From positions 42,461,226 to 42,525,225 of the forward strand of contig CM037782.1 of assembly GCA_021229015.1 (NCBI GenBank): 64,000 nucleotides of DNA, in the 5' to 3' direction. This stretch comes from Solen grandis (lineage: Eukaryota; Mollusca; Bivalvia; Adapedonta; Solenidae). The position numbers were made by a program, and so were the translations under genes. Shown here in pieces: positions 21,801-33,896 of this stretch; the first letter of the stretch is position 1; each line of letters begins with the position of its first letter. The notes beneath the pieces were generated by a model that was not told the DNA's origin, searched no databases, and was given only the letters and a program-made list of their open reading frames with translations.

Positions 21801-22636
21801 CTTTTCCTTGATTAACATGCAAAGTAACGACCCATCATATAATATTAAAGTCAGAATTTCAAAATCTTTTGTATCGTATTTCCGCAGACGTATATTTGAA
21901 AGACTGAACGTTCCCAATACCTTAATGGAAAAAATCCTATTCAAGCCATCAAGATCGGGTAGTCTTTCCGATGAATTATTTAATACATAAATTTGAAATA
22001 TTCGATTGAATCATTTATTTATTCATTTATTCATTTCCTTTTATTTGAATATAGTATTGTTCATTTGCACGATTGACACTTCATTTTTATATAAATATCA
22101 ATAATTTGTATGACCGTAATATATTTTTCCAGTCTCTGATACTTGATGGGAGCAACTTGTCTGATGAAGAATGTTCACTGTTTCACAACTTTGGACTAAG
22201 AGTGTGTCTTTGATGTGGATCTCTATGGAACAAGAAGAAATTGAGTTTATGGTGTTAGATTATTAACTTAATTATTTGGCATGTTGTCTTTAGGAACAGG
22301 TACGTAGTTTACACACATTAGAAAGCGTTTACTTATCCATTATATGGATTATTTTATGGCTTTGTGTAACATTTTGCAGTGACTGGGAAAGGCGCCCATT
22401 TCTACGAACTATCCATATACTCGTATCTTAAATCCGAGCGCCAACGGTTAAGGCCGAGTAGTTACGAATGTGGGAAACGAAGGGGCCTATTTCATAGTCA
22501 CATTTAAATGGAAAATCTCACATCTAAATGTTCAAATACTGAAATATAAATGTCACAAAGACTTTCTGTTCAAAATGCAAAATCCATGTCACATTGAAAA
22601 TTATTCTTTCCCAGTCATTATTTTCATACCAAGGTC
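21801..22636. other. Intergenic stretch
   Basis: AT-rich with a short (ATTT)n tract near 22012-22040. A 60-codon open frame at 21808 has no recognised domain. Confidence 0.45.
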
Positions 22637-22742
22637 GTGAAAATGGTACGAGTATAGCTCCCTTGCTTAGCGCTTAGCTCGTATAGGGGTAGTTCAAGGA
22701 CTGGTACCTCTTGTGTAAGGATGCTTTGACTGGGTGGTACAC
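22637..22742 (+). repeat. SINE family A fragment
   Basis: Opposite in orientation to most copies: 'agctcccttgcttagcgct', 'ggggtagttcaaggactggt' and 'gactgggtggta' match the reverse complement of the body at 17880-17990. Confidence 0.65.
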
Positions 22743-23414
22743 AAATCCATAATTATGCATATAAGTCCAAAAATGCATATGAAACTTAACCTCCGTCTTT
22801 TACGAATTACTTAAGTGTATTAACATTATTAAAACTGCCTCAATGACGGCCGGGATCCCTTATTTATCTATATAGATTGAAGACATTTTGTCATTCGAAT
22901 GTGCTCATAAAATCTCCATAATTTCTAAATATATAACTAGTGAATTTGACGTTTTGAATGGCAAATCTCAAGTTTAGAAAAATTGTCAGACAGGTCTTAT
23001 AACATTTGCGATGGCTTTGCCCTATACTGCTTTAAAGCATCCTGTCACATTCTGTTACCACCATCTCACAAATATTGGATTCCAACATTTACGTTTTGAA
23101 TGGAAACCAGCTCCAAAGTACGGAAATGTTGGCTACTTCCGTTTTCTTTGCGTGTTGTGTAGCAAATTCCATCACTGCGAGAAAGCAATGGTGACACAAT
23201 CACTAATTACAGTCATTAATTACTAATAACGTGTCTTCACAGCTTTATACAACCAGGCAATGTGGTTATTGTTTAGGTTTTTACATTTGTGTGAGGCTCT
23301 GCGCATCACGTATTGGAATAAAATAAATATTAACACAAGAATACCAGACTCTCTCGGTAGTAAATTAATGTCAATAAAAGTACATGTATAGGTGTGCACT
23401 GATATGAATTTACG
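22743..23414. other. Intergenic stretch
   Basis: No gene or repeat recognised. The 71-codon open frame at 23011 lacks a domain. Confidence 0.45.
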
Positions 23415-23714
23415 TTTGTTTGTTTATTGGGTTTAACGCCCCACTGACAGTATTTCAGTCATTTGGAGATAATATAATCTATACTTGAGACATGTAGTGT
23501 TGCCACACTGCAGTATCACGCCATAGACATGTGGCATAGTACCACACTCAATTACATTATCCTGACAAAGGGCCAAACAGTCCTGGAACAACCCAAGCAA
23601 GGGAGCTTTACCAGTACCACTTTTTACGACGTTGGTATGTCGCGTCCTTGGATAGAACCCAAGACCTCCCGCTCCCGAGGTGGACTCTCTAACCACTCGG
23701 CCACCGGGGACGGT
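23415..23714 (-). mobile_element. SINE family A, near full-length
   Basis: Tail 'tttgtttgtttattgggttt' at the left and a head with GGTGGCCGAGTGGTTAGAG on the minus strand at the right. The body matches 17767-18074 throughout. The target duplication is not clear. Confidence 0.8.
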
Positions 23715-23849
23715 CTTATGTACTTACGTATATATGTAAAATATAGCATGTTGCCTTACAAATTCACTCACCCGGTTACATGTATATAAGTGTTTCCCTC
23801 CGTGCTCAAGATTGTCGTTTAAACCATTTGTATAATTTATTATATAGAT

Positions 23850-24041
23850 TAAACTTATTTATTTTACGTAGATTGGGAAACAAGTTCTTACAACTTATAC
23901 TAATCCCTCTCGACGGTTCCTTGGTTGGACCAGTACTTTGCGCCTGGGAAGGTCGAGAAGAATTCTTGCCCCCAGCGGGGTTCGAACCCTCAACCTTTGG
24001 ATCCGTAATCGGATACATTACCACTGGACCACGGCGCCCTT
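23850..24041 (-). mobile_element. tRNA-headed SINE, family C
   Basis: On the minus strand the head reads CGTGGTCCAGTGGTAATG (A box), then GAGGGTTCGAACCCCGC (B box), followed by a body with 'ccaggcgcaaagtactggtc' and 'ccttggttgg'-type text. Related pieces lie at 40140-40290 (plus) and 63480-63600 (minus). Confidence 0.75.
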
Positions 24042-24111
24042 CATATATAATTAATTATATCTAAAACATATACTTTAATCCTATTGATATACATGTAATA
24101 ATGATAATAAC

Positions 24112-25196
24112 AATAAACAAGAGGGTCATGATGGATCTGAATACGCTTACCTGAGAAAAATTGCCTTAACCATTTCCCTCATAGAGGACACCATGAAAAG
24201 ACCTATGCGAACAGCATAAAACCAGATCAGCCTGCGAGTAACTCGCAGGCTGATCAGGTTTTATGTTGTTCGCTGCTCCTCAGTGGTCTGGAAATGAGGA
24301 TTTTGTAATTAAATTTGGTAAGGTTTAACTGTGGTTTTCTGCAGATCAGGCTTTATGTGGTACCTACTGAGTGCGTCAAAATGAGTCTATATGAGGGAAA
24401 GGGTTAAATGTCTGTACAAGTTACTATATTGTATATTGTAGCAGTCATAATGAATACATTATCCATACATTAACAATTCAAGTCCACACATCAAACAGTA
24501 CCTATGAGTCAAATTTGAAAATGTAGCTTAAAAATACAAAAGTAGGTCACTGAGTCATTGTCAAGGTCATCCAAGGTCAATAATTTAAACAAATTGATAG
24601 AGGTCCACTAGGCCATGTTACAAACCCAATATCTTAATTTAAAGCCTTGTTGTTTCTGACAAGTGTTATGCAGTGTAAGTCTAAATATGGACCACATCTT
24701 CTGGCTGATATCATACATAATCGAACTATGGCCAAGAAAGTATGGTCATAAACATCATCATGGAGTTTGAAGAAGGTTGATCTGGCATATTGTAACATTC
24801 AAGGGCTATAACTACAAACCTAACGGGTAGATACCAGTCATAACTAAACTTGACCAAGAAAATATGTTTATAAACATTGCATAGGAGTTTGAAGAAAATT
24901 AATTAAGAAATGAAGATAAGAGAGTGTACACAAAGTGAAATCTGGTATTTTTATCATTCAAGCGCCACAATTCCAGATCTAATGTGCAGATATCAGCCAT
25001 AATCAAACTTGGTCTAGTGATTATGGCTATAAATATTAAATAAGTTTGAAGAAGAGTGCTTAAGAAATGAAGATGTTAGAGAGTACATAGGAAAATGTTG
25101 ATGGACGGAAGACCTTCCGTCCGGGTGTCCTGACGTACGCAAAACATCGAATGACCACAATAAATCACCTGGAGCACTTTGTACTCAGGTGAGCGG
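24112..25196. repeat. Long dispersed repeat H, copy 1
   Basis: Starts 'aacaagagggtcatgatgga' with 'gcttacctgag' and ends 'gtactcaggtgagcgg', so the two ends are inverted versions of a TCACCTGAG motif. The inside is made of loosely repeated blocks with 'gaagaaattaattaagaaatg' type phrases. Other copies are at 28226, 34567, 54215 and 56772. A TTAA MITE (24166-24407) is inserted near its left end. Confidence 0.7.
24166..24407 (+). mobile_element. TTAA-flanked MITE with hairpin, copy 1
   Basis: Bounded by TTAA on both sides, with ends CC(A/C)TTTCCCTCAT and ATGAGGGAAAGGG. Near the left third is an inverted repeat centred on GCGAGTAACTCGC, within arms of about 27 bases. TTAA targets point to a piggyBac-type source. 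No coding capacity. Confidence 0.88.
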
Positions 25197-25789
25197 AAAC
25201 ATTACAATGATGATGGACACATTATTTTTTTGTTTGTAGATAACATATTTATATTGCAGTGCAGCATGGCATGATCAATACTGGTTAACAATACATTCGT
25301 CCGAAATATCGCATGTCCAGCATCACTTTACAATGATTGCAGTTTCCAGAACTAATTAAAGTTTAATGACTGAATAAATCAGTACATCTACATGGAGATG
25401 CGGATTGTGGATCACTGTGTCATTACTGTACTGCAATATTTACCAGTGAAATAGAATTTGTTTTTGAAATAGAATTTGATTGCCGTCGCTGCGACCGTAA
25501 TTTGGTATTTAGATTCCAGTTATTATAAATGGAGCACATCCGGGTAGAACCATTTGTCTCCCGCAAGTCAGCTGGAAAGCCTAAGTGATCTGACAAGCTG
25601 TGAAGGACGGGGCCAAGTGATTGTAAATCAGCAACTATATCTACCCGTTCACGTAGGCCCCTACTTACCATTTTATACTACTGGCAATTCTAATGACTTT
25701 ATAAAAAAAGACACTTCAAGCGGATTCTCACAACTTCTATGGGAAAGCCGTGTTTGTAGAATTTATGTATTAATTTTGTGAGCTCAACA
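25197..25789. other. Intergenic stretch
   Basis: No gene recognised. Overlapping open frames near 25423-25781 on both strands show no domain. Confidence 0.45.
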
Positions 25790-25925
25790 GTATGTCATTC
25801 ATTTGGGGACGTTTGTAGAGATGACATCTTTACTGGGACAAGTTGCGATACCACACCAAGTAACATTATCCTTTTTCTGGGCTAACCAACCGTGAACTTT
25901 GTTTATATGCTGAGCGCCTGTACTC
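25790..25925 (-). repeat. SINE family A fragment
   Basis: 'cagtatgtcattcatttggg', 'acattatcctttttctgggc' and 'tatatgctgagcgcc' are diverged body landmarks. No head. Confidence 0.6.
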
Positions 25926-25964
25926 TTTTATGAATTAAAAGTAAAAGGAAGAGGAAACAAAGCT

Positions 25965-27305
25965 GGACACTTGTATTCCTTGATTTATTCAAGGGAGAGG
26001 GAATGTTGGTCTGACAGTCGTTAACAGTCCTTGATACACCCTTGTATTGTCCTTGATTTATTAAAGGGAGAGGGAATGTTGGTCTGACAGCCGTAACACC
26101 TTGATCCTTGTATTGTCTTTTGATTTATTCAAGGGAGAGAGAATGTTGGTCTGACAGCCGTTAACAGTCCTTGATGTACCCTTGTATTGTCCTTGATTTA
26201 TTCAAGGGAGAAAGAATGTTGATCTGACAGCCGTTAACAGTCCTTGATGTACCCTTGTATTGTCCTTGATTTATTCAAGGGAGAAAGAATGTTGATCTGA
26301 CAGCCGTTAACAGTCCTTGATGGGTCCTTACATTGTCCTTGATTTATTCAAGGGAGAAAGAATGTTGGTCTGACAGCCGTTAACAGTCCTTGATGGGTCC
26401 TTGTATTGTCCTTGATTTATTCAAGGGAGAAAGAATGTTGGTCTGACAGCCGTTAACAGTCCTTAATGTACCCTTGTATTGTCCTTGATTTACTCAAGGG
26501 AGAGAGAATGTTGATCTGACAGTCGTTAACAGTCCTTGATGGGTCCTTGTATTGTCCTTGATTTATTCAAGGGAGAGGGAATGTTGGTCTGACAGCCGTT
26601 AACAGTCCTTGATGGGTCCTTGTATTGTCCTTGATTAATTCAAGGGAGAGGGAATGTTGGTCTGACAGTCATTAACAGTCCTTGATGGGTCCTTGTATTG
26701 TCCTTGATTTATTCAAGGGAGAGGGAATGTTGTCTGCAGCTTAACAGTCCTTGATGGTCCTTGATGGGTCCTTGTATTGTCCTTGATTTATTCAAGGGAG
26801 AGGGAATGTTGGTCTGACAGCCGTTAACAGTCCTTGATGTACCCTTGTATTGTCCTTGATTTATTCAAGGGAGAAAGAATGTTGGTCTGACAGCCGTTAA
26901 CAGTCCTTGATGGGTCCTTGTATTGTCCTTGATTTATTCAAGGGAGAGAGAATGTTGGTCTGACAGCCGTTAACAGTCCTTGATGTACCCTTGTATTGTC
27001 CTTGATTTATTCAAGGGAGAGGGAATGTTGGTCTGACAGCCGTTAACAGTCCTTGATGTACCCTTGTATTGTCTTTTATTAACTCAAGGGAGAGAGAATG
27101 TTGATCTGACAGCCGTTAACAGTCCTTGATGGGTCCTTGTATTGTCCTTGATTTATTCAAGGGAGAAAGAATGTTGGTTGATTTATTCAAGGGAGAAAGA
27201 ATGTTGGTCTGACAGTCGTTAACAGTCCTTTATGTACCCTTGTATTGTCCTTGATTTATTCAAGGGAGAGAGAATGTTGGTCTGACAGTCGTTAAAAGTC
27301 CTTGA
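25965..27305 (+). repeat. Minisatellite, about 73-bp unit, about 19 copies
   Basis: The phrase 'ttgatttattcaagggagag' recurs about 19 times at about 73-base spacing from 25979 to 27248, followed in each unit by 'aatgttggtctgacagccg' and 'ttaacagtccttgat'. Each unit contains the dyad CTTGATTTATTCAAG. A few units are short (near 27147-27178) or expanded (near 26703-26783). Units differ by a few bases, forming subtypes (tgtaccc versus tgggtcc). No frame stays open through the array. Confidence 0.95.
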
Positions 27306-27709
27306 TAACTTAGAGCCACATGATTTTTACGCAAATAAATACTTATCATGGTCCATTAAAATTTGTGTGGCTTTTATTCAAATATGTTTTTTCTAGGAAC
27401 ACTTGCATGTTTAGAAACAACTCGTTCAGCTATCAATTTCAGTTATACTTGGCTATTTAATTTTAATAATAGTGGCATTGTCTCCATTCTCTCATAATTT
27501 ATGTGTATTACTCCCGAAGAGTCCCAAAATGAGACTTCTTTTTTCGCAAATAATTTCTTAGTTTTCCTGTAATGATAAACAGAAAGTTTAAACCAATGGT
27601 AAGAAATTATCAACTTTCACCACAGGGACATGTATGGGAAACAAATTCTGTAAAGGAGAAATTTAGGGCGGGATAAGATGCTGCTTTACGGTGATATTAA
27701 GTGGGATAA
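27306..27709. other. Intergenic stretch
   Basis: AT-rich, nothing recognised. Confidence 0.5.
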
Positions 27710-27832
27710 CAGAGAGACACCACACCCAGTCACACTATCTGGACTCACTTTACGACTTCGGTATGTCGCAACTTTGGATTCCGGCTAAAGGGGTGGATAT
27801 AATAACCACTAAGCCAACAGGACTTGGGTGCA
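27710..27832 (-). repeat. SINE family A fragment, internally deleted
   Basis: 'gacaccacacccagtcacac' joins almost directly to 'ttacgacttcggtatgtcgc' and a decayed tRNA-like head (aaccactaagccaac). Confidence 0.65.
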
Positions 27833-28225
27833 AAATTGTGAAAACAAAAGAAAAACTGAAAATGGAAGACACGGTAAAATTTAAATACATTTTATTCCTT
27901 TGCTGTATTGATTTATCACAGAAGTGTTATGGATGAGAAATCGCTAAAAGGTATATGCATGCATTTGATGTAATTATTCTGAAGAAAATACATTATGTTT
28001 GGACAATGACAAAACTGTAAAATTCTTGGCTCGGATATCTCAAATACATACCCTTTTCTTAACATGTAAATATAAGCAAATATAAATATTTTTGCAAAAA
28101 CTTGGTGAAACACATAAAAATAAAGTGAAAAGTGCAATTCTCGTTCTATTCTCATTATTTATTGTTTTTCAGTTTACAGTCACCACGGCAGTATTTCAGT
28201 TATGCAACACCGGGGGGCAAAACTA
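27833..28225. other. Intergenic stretch
   Basis: AT-rich with no gene; ends in a short SINE-like phrase (cacggcagtatttcagttat) before repeat H copy 2. Confidence 0.45.
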
Positions 28226-29517
28226 AACAAGAGGGCCATAGCGGCCCTGGATTGCTCACCTGGTATCATAGAGCTATGTCAAATCAAGTGACCCCTGGGG
28301 CAGGGCCAATTTTGACCCTAGCGCCATGATTTGAACAAACTTGGTAGAGGTCTACTAGCCCATGTAACATACCAAATTTCTAACCTCCAGGCCATGTGGT
28401 TTCTGGCAAGAAGATTTTTCTGTTGGTTTTTTTCCCCTTTATAAGTCTGCGTAAAATTAAGTGACCCCTGGGGTTGGATCAATTTTGAACCCTGGGCCAT
28501 AATGAGAACAGACTTGGTAGATGTAAACTAGGCTATGTTACATATCAAATATCTAAACTCCAGGGGCCGTATTCATAAAGCTCCTTAAGAAAGAAATCCC
28601 TTAGTTTCTAAGATTTTCCTTAAAATCATATAGATTTCCCTTAGTTATTAAGGATTTCCTATAGTCTTAATTATAAAGCACCTTAGGAGGTTTATTCCAG
28701 TTAAGGAATTATTTTCCTTAAAAACTAAGGAGCTTTATGAATACGACCCCAGGCCTTGTAGTTTCTGGCAAGAAGATTTTTCAATTTTTCCAATATTAGT
28801 CTATGTAAAATCAGGTGACCCTGCGATGGGGAAATTTTGACCCAAGGGTCATGATTTGAACAACCTTGGTAGAGGTCTACTAGGCCATATTACACACCAA
28901 ATATATAAACTCCACGCCTTGTGGTTTCTGATGAGAAGATTTTTTCTGTTTTTTTTTTTGTTTTTTTTTCCTAAATAAGCCTTTGTAAAATCAGGTGGCC
29001 CCTGGGGCAGGACCAATTTTAATCCCAGAGCCACAATTTGAACAAACATTGTAGTGATCTACTAGACAATGCTACACACCAAATTTCTTAACCAGGCCTT
29101 AAGGTTTCTTAGAAGAATATTTTTTTTTCCTTATATTAGCCTATGTTAAACCAAGTGACTCCTGGGATGGGACCAATTTTGACCCTAGCGCCATGATTTG
29201 AACAAACTTGGTAGAGGTCCACTACACAATGCTACACACCAAATATCTAAGCTCTAGGCCTTGTGGTGTTAGAGAAGTTCACTTTTAAAATCCATTTTAA
29301 GCTCCTGTGACCTAATTATGCAACAGACTGGTACCATTTGAACAATTTTTATAGGGGATCACCTTAGGAACATCCATGCCAAGTTTGATCACTTTCCCAT
29401 CAGTAGTTTTAGAGTTTCAGATTTTTTAAGTAAATTGTTGACAACTCACGATGACGGACACCAGTCAAAGGTTGGTCCCAAAAGCTCACCTTGGCACTTC
29501 ATGCCAGGTGAGCTGAA
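28226..29517. repeat. Long dispersed repeat H-like, copy 2
   Basis: Starts 'aaacaagagggccatagcgg' with 'attgctcacctgg' and ends 'atgccaggtgagctgaaaag'. The inside holds about four loosely tandem blocks of roughly 170-280 bases that share 'aagtgacccctgggg', 'caattttgaccc', 'gatttgaacaaacttggtag' and 'ggccttgtggtttctg'. One block is split by the MITE at 28563-28750. Confidence 0.75.
28563..28750. mobile_element. MITE with long terminal inverted repeats, nested in repeat H
   Basis: 188 bp with ends GGGGCCGTATTCATAAAG and CTTTATGAATACGACCCC, inverted over about 25 bases with one mismatch. Sister blocks of the host repeat give the empty site (actccaggccttgtgg), so the insertion edges are clear. 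Confidence 0.85.
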
Positions 29518-29925
29518 AAGGTCAATATTTCAGTTGTGCAGCGACACCCAGGGGGTGAGACTCAAAAAGGCAAGGGATTAAGTGACTGGATTCAGCCACT
29601 ACATGCTGAGATCCGCTGATTGGTTTTTCTAAACAAAGGAATCATATCATGATTATAATAGCATATGAAATCAAATTGATATATAGGCATAAAATATTTC
29701 AAAACTTTAACAGACTGAAATCAAACAAGAAAGCTAAGAAGTATAATACTGTGTATGAATATAAATGAAAGAGAAGAATACAATTAAAAATCACTAACTT
29801 CTCTACCTATTTACACAAACGCTCTAATTTTCAGGCAATTTTCTTTAGCAATATTAAATAACTCTACAAGAGTCATTCATGTCGTACCATGGTAATTCTA
29901 AATATGTGCCTATTCTATGTGTAAT
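29518..29925. other. Intergenic stretch
   Basis: Nothing recognised apart from short SINE-like words near 29526-29560. Confidence 0.45.
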
Positions 29926-30167
29926 TTAACCCTTTCCCTCATAGAGGACACCATGAAAATACCTATGCGAACAGCATAAAACCAGATCAGCCTGCGAGTA
30001 ACTCGCAGGCTGATCAGGTTTTATGCTGTTCGCTGCTCCTCAGTGGTCTGGAAATGAGGATTTTGTAATTAAATTTGGTAAGGTTTAACTGTGGTTTTCT
30101 GCAGATCAGGCTTTATGTGATACCTATTGAGGGCGTCAAAATGAGTCTATATGAGGGAAAGGGTTAA
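29926..30167 (+). mobile_element. TTAA-flanked MITE with hairpin, copy 2
   Basis: Same 242-bp layout as 24166-24407 with intact ends and a perfect central dyad. Confidence 0.92.
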
Positions 30168-30661
30168 ATACAAGAAATGTTAATCTATAATGCAGCCGTT
30201 GCTGATAGTGAGGTTTGTGACATTTTCAACTATAAAGTTACTGCCAATCATCCTAAGAGAAAGAGCAAAACAAAAGGGAGGTAATTTGTGGGGGGGGGGG
30301 GGTTTATTCGAAAAAGGCCATGATTTTTTTAATAAAGACAAGGATTTTGCTTATTAAAAAATTAAAAGTAAACAAGGCTACAGAAGATTTGAAAATATAT
30401 TCAGATTCCCTCAGAGAACAAGACAAATTCAAAGAGCAACAAGGAAGGACAATTCTTAAATACTTTGTACATAGTAAGTACTGACAATGTCCCCGAATCG
30501 TATAGCAGTATGACCTTTACACTGTCAAAATCCAGTCATAGTTCAAAATAATGGCCTTGACTCATACAATCATGTTATCTGAAAAAATAAGAATTGCTCA
30601 AAAACAAAAAGGATCATACTCCAATAATTTCACAATTCTTGAAATATCCATGATATATAAG
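30168..30661. other. Intergenic stretch
   Basis: No gene. A run of 12 G lies at about 30291-30302. Confidence 0.5.
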
Positions 30662-30903
30662 TTAACCCTTTCCCTCATAAAGGACACCATGAAAAGACCT
30701 ATGCGAACAACATAAAACCAGATCAGCCTGCGAGTAACTCGCAGGCTGATCAGGTTTTATGCTGTACGCTGCTCCTCAGTGGTCTGGAAATGAGGATTTT
30801 ATATTTAAATTTGGTAAGGTTTAACTGTGGTTTTCTGCAGATCAGGCTTTATGTGGTACCTATTGAGTGTGTCAAAATGAGTCTATATGAGGGAAAGGGT
30901 TAA
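30662..30903 (+). mobile_element. TTAA-flanked MITE with hairpin, copy 3
   Basis: 242 bp, both TTAA sites and the dyad intact. Confidence 0.92.
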
Positions 30904-31284
30904 ATAAATCACTGTCCTTCATACAGTAGCTGTGTATCATGTAATTATTGCATTTTCACAAAAATAAAATATCTTCTATAACTATCATGCTTTATATAAA
31001 AAAAGACAACAGATGTAAATTACTTAGTTGGTACAAACTGTTGTTTTAGCAAAATTGTTTTATCACAGATAAAAACAAGTTAAATCACTGAATCATTCCA
31101 ATTATTTAAAAGTCACTTCTCAATATATAATATATAAATTATAGCACTGTTTGTTTGAGATAATGTTATTGAAGAGTGACAACAATCAGCTTTTGTTAAA
31201 CTAAAACAGTTTACAGATGTTACCAGTATCAATGAACATGACATTTATTTAGCAATGCCTTTAATATGCGGACAGAAAATTCTA
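30904..31284. other. Intergenic stretch
   Basis: AT-rich, nothing recognised. Confidence 0.5.
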
Positions 31285-31780
31285 GACTTCTGAAGACTGG
31301 GTTTTACATCTCACCAATAGCATTTCAGACTTTGCCTGAATGACATACATTCACTTCCAAAAGAAAGTGTGCACTTTTTAATTTTGAATATTTCAATATT
31401 GAGCATACATATCAGTTTCAGTTTTCATACACTATATCTCATGTGTATTTGTCATCAATATACTGGTGGCCCAATATCTTCCATATGGCATGGAGAGATT
31501 TTCAATTATTTTCAATATTGGTACCAAACTTACAGGCTTTCTGGAAGTGCACACTTTTTTTTTGGAACTGAGTTTAGATATAAAGTGCTGCTTCATTGTG
31601 ATACTATGACAGAGACATGTCATAATCCCCTTATCCTGACAAAGGACCAACCAATCCTGAAACTATCTTTGTGTGATGAATGCAAAGCAACAGAAATATA
31701 CCATTTTTAATAATTTTGCTATGTCATGGCCAGGGATTGTACCAACAACTTCCTTCTTATGTGGCAAACACTTGGACCAT
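31285..31780 (-). repeat. SINE family A, old copy with insertion
   Basis: Tail-side text at 31297-31335 (gggttttacatctcaccaat) and body text from 31600 (ttatcctgacaaaggaccaa, tatgtcatggccagggattg) are separated by about 250 bases of unrelated AT-rich DNA. Confidence 0.6.
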
Positions 31781-31784
31781 GAGG

Positions 31785-31975
31785 GATTGAATCCCAGCAG
31801 GGTCATTGGGATTTTCATGTGATGAAGCCTTCCAGCTGGCTTGCAGTAGGTCGGTGGTTTTACCCGGATGCCTCCTTGCATTCCGGTCTTCCTCCACCTG
31901 TAATTAGCTGGACATTGCTATATGACTGAAATACTGATGAAGCGACAGTAAACTCAAATAGTCTAGTCAAGTCTT
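31785..31975 (+). repeat. tRNA-headed SINE, family B, copy 2
   Basis: 'ggattgaatcccagcagggt' (decayed B box), 'ccagctggcttgcagtaggt', 'taattagctggacattgcta' and 'tatgactgaaatactgatga' match 4620-4790. Confidence 0.7.
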
Positions 31976-33349
31976 TGGAACCTGGACCAGACTTCTAACT
32001 TCAGTAATTATATCTTAATGTGAAATTTGAATTTGAAAAAGTCCATGACAACCTTTTAAGAAAGCATTTAAGTAGTTTGACATTTTACAATAATAACATT
32101 CAAAAACACTTCAACATTAACTTACAATTTGTTATAAATATATAAAATATAATCTTAAAAATTTAATTAAGAAATGAGCTTTTCAAATTCATTCTCTGAA
32201 GTTATTCATAAATGAGCATGACCTGAGAATGATAAGTATAAAATAAACAAAACTGAATATGTAATAAAAAACATGAGAGACACATACATATTAGAGACTA
32301 CTATCATTATATAACTATATATGTATAACTATATATTTATAATGCTTCTGGTGAAAGGGTTTTGGAATGTAGCTATATCAATAATTTGCTTTATAAATCA
32401 ATACAAAGAAAGGGAATGTTGTAAAGTAAATGCAAATTTAAAGGTTATAGGGGATGTTACTTAAATCGACTATCTCATTTAATAAGATTGAAAGAAATTA
32501 ACATATTATATTAAATAACTAATCTTCATCAACTATTCATTTAAGCAGAAAACCAAAAAATGAAGAATTATGAAGTGTTACCAGCTTTCAGTATCAAAAA
32601 CATACATTCAAAAATATATCAAAACATATTTCATTTAGTATTGTCTTAAAAAAGATAAAAACAACAACCTATGAACTAAATTTGATTGCATACTATAAAT
32701 CTCCTGTAAGTAATAATAATAGTCTACAGGGAGAATCCATTGGTATATATATATATCACTATCATTTAGTTATTTTGTTGCCTGACTTTACTACTAAAAA
32801 CCAGCACTCATCTGAATTTTTAAAAAAAAATCACAGGTAAAGGATTTCCTTTCAAAAGAAAATCAACCTTTATAAAGGGGATACTAGCAAGCACAAACTT
32901 AACTAAAATTTAACAAAACAAAGATGCATTCTATAATTGACATCATATTTTATTCTTGTCTAGGAGCAGAAATATTCTTTTGGGTAGTGTTTAATAAAAT
33001 GCAGAGGAATTTTTCACAAGTTATTGTCTATAACACAGGAATATACAGTCATAATTCAAAGGAATATTATCAAAGGCCTGATTATTTACAATGGTGTTAA
33101 GCATAAGAGAGAAGAAAATGAAAAAAAAAATTCAAACAGTGCTTTCAATTAATGACACAATATATTATTGTGTGTGCTATTTTGTTAATGGAGTGAAATA
33201 TGGATTTGAGTTGATTGCATGTTTCATATAAGATATCTCAAGCTTGAATCTTGATGACATTAAAATTAAGTGTTTCAATGTATATGGACTATGATATGTT
33301 TGTAATTCAAGGACAGACTACTACATGGATATAAAGCATTTTCTAACTC
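31976..33349. other. Gene-free AT-rich stretch
   Basis: No open frame of note, no recognised repeat. A short (AT)n tract lies near 32744-32756. Confidence 0.5.
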
Positions 33350-33591
33350 TTAACCCTTTCCCTCATGGAGGAAACCATGAAAAGACCTATGCGAACAGCA
33401 TAAAACCAGATCAGCCTGCGAGTAACTCGCAGGCTGATCAGGTTTTATGCTGTTCACTGCTCCTCAGTGGTCCGGAAATGAGGATTTTGTAATTAAATTT
33501 GGTAAGGTTTAACTGTGGTTTTCTGCAGATCAGGCTTTATGTGGTACCTATTGAGTGCGTCAAAATGAGTCTACATGAGGGAAAGGGTTAA
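33350..33591 (+). mobile_element. TTAA-flanked MITE with hairpin, copy 4
   Basis: 242 bp, intact ends and dyad. Confidence 0.92.
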
Positions 33592-33896
33592 ACATATACA
33601 GGTATCTCATTTACTGATAATTTGGTGTCCAGGAGGAGGACTCCATTTTTCCTGAGCAGCTCCATTTTTATTATATGGAATGACTCCATTTTCAGACAGA
33701 TTTTTGTCTAGGACTTCAGTATAAGAACGCTGTGTATGACAGAAATGGCTGTTGTGACTAGTATAAAGCCAGATCAACCTGTAGATTAACAAGGTATTAC
33801 GCTGTTCACTTCTCTACAGTGCCCCTGAGGCAAGGAGGTATCACTTATATCCCTTATTCAGACAATAAATTTCAATTTGATCAAGGTTAACCCTTT
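33592..33896. other. Spacer with a diverged MITE relic
   Basis: 33755-33835 contains 'agtataaagccagatcaacc' and 'gctgttcacttctctacagt', a strongly decayed relative of the neighbouring MITEs. Confidence 0.5.

Noticed and set aside
23975..24041. Possible real tRNA gene
   Set aside because: Good A and B boxes, but it continues into a SINE body shared with other loci and the acceptor ends do not pair well.
25965..27305. CRISPR-like array
   Set aside because: The whole 73-bp unit repeats with no unique spacers, and the context is eukaryotic; this is a minisatellite.
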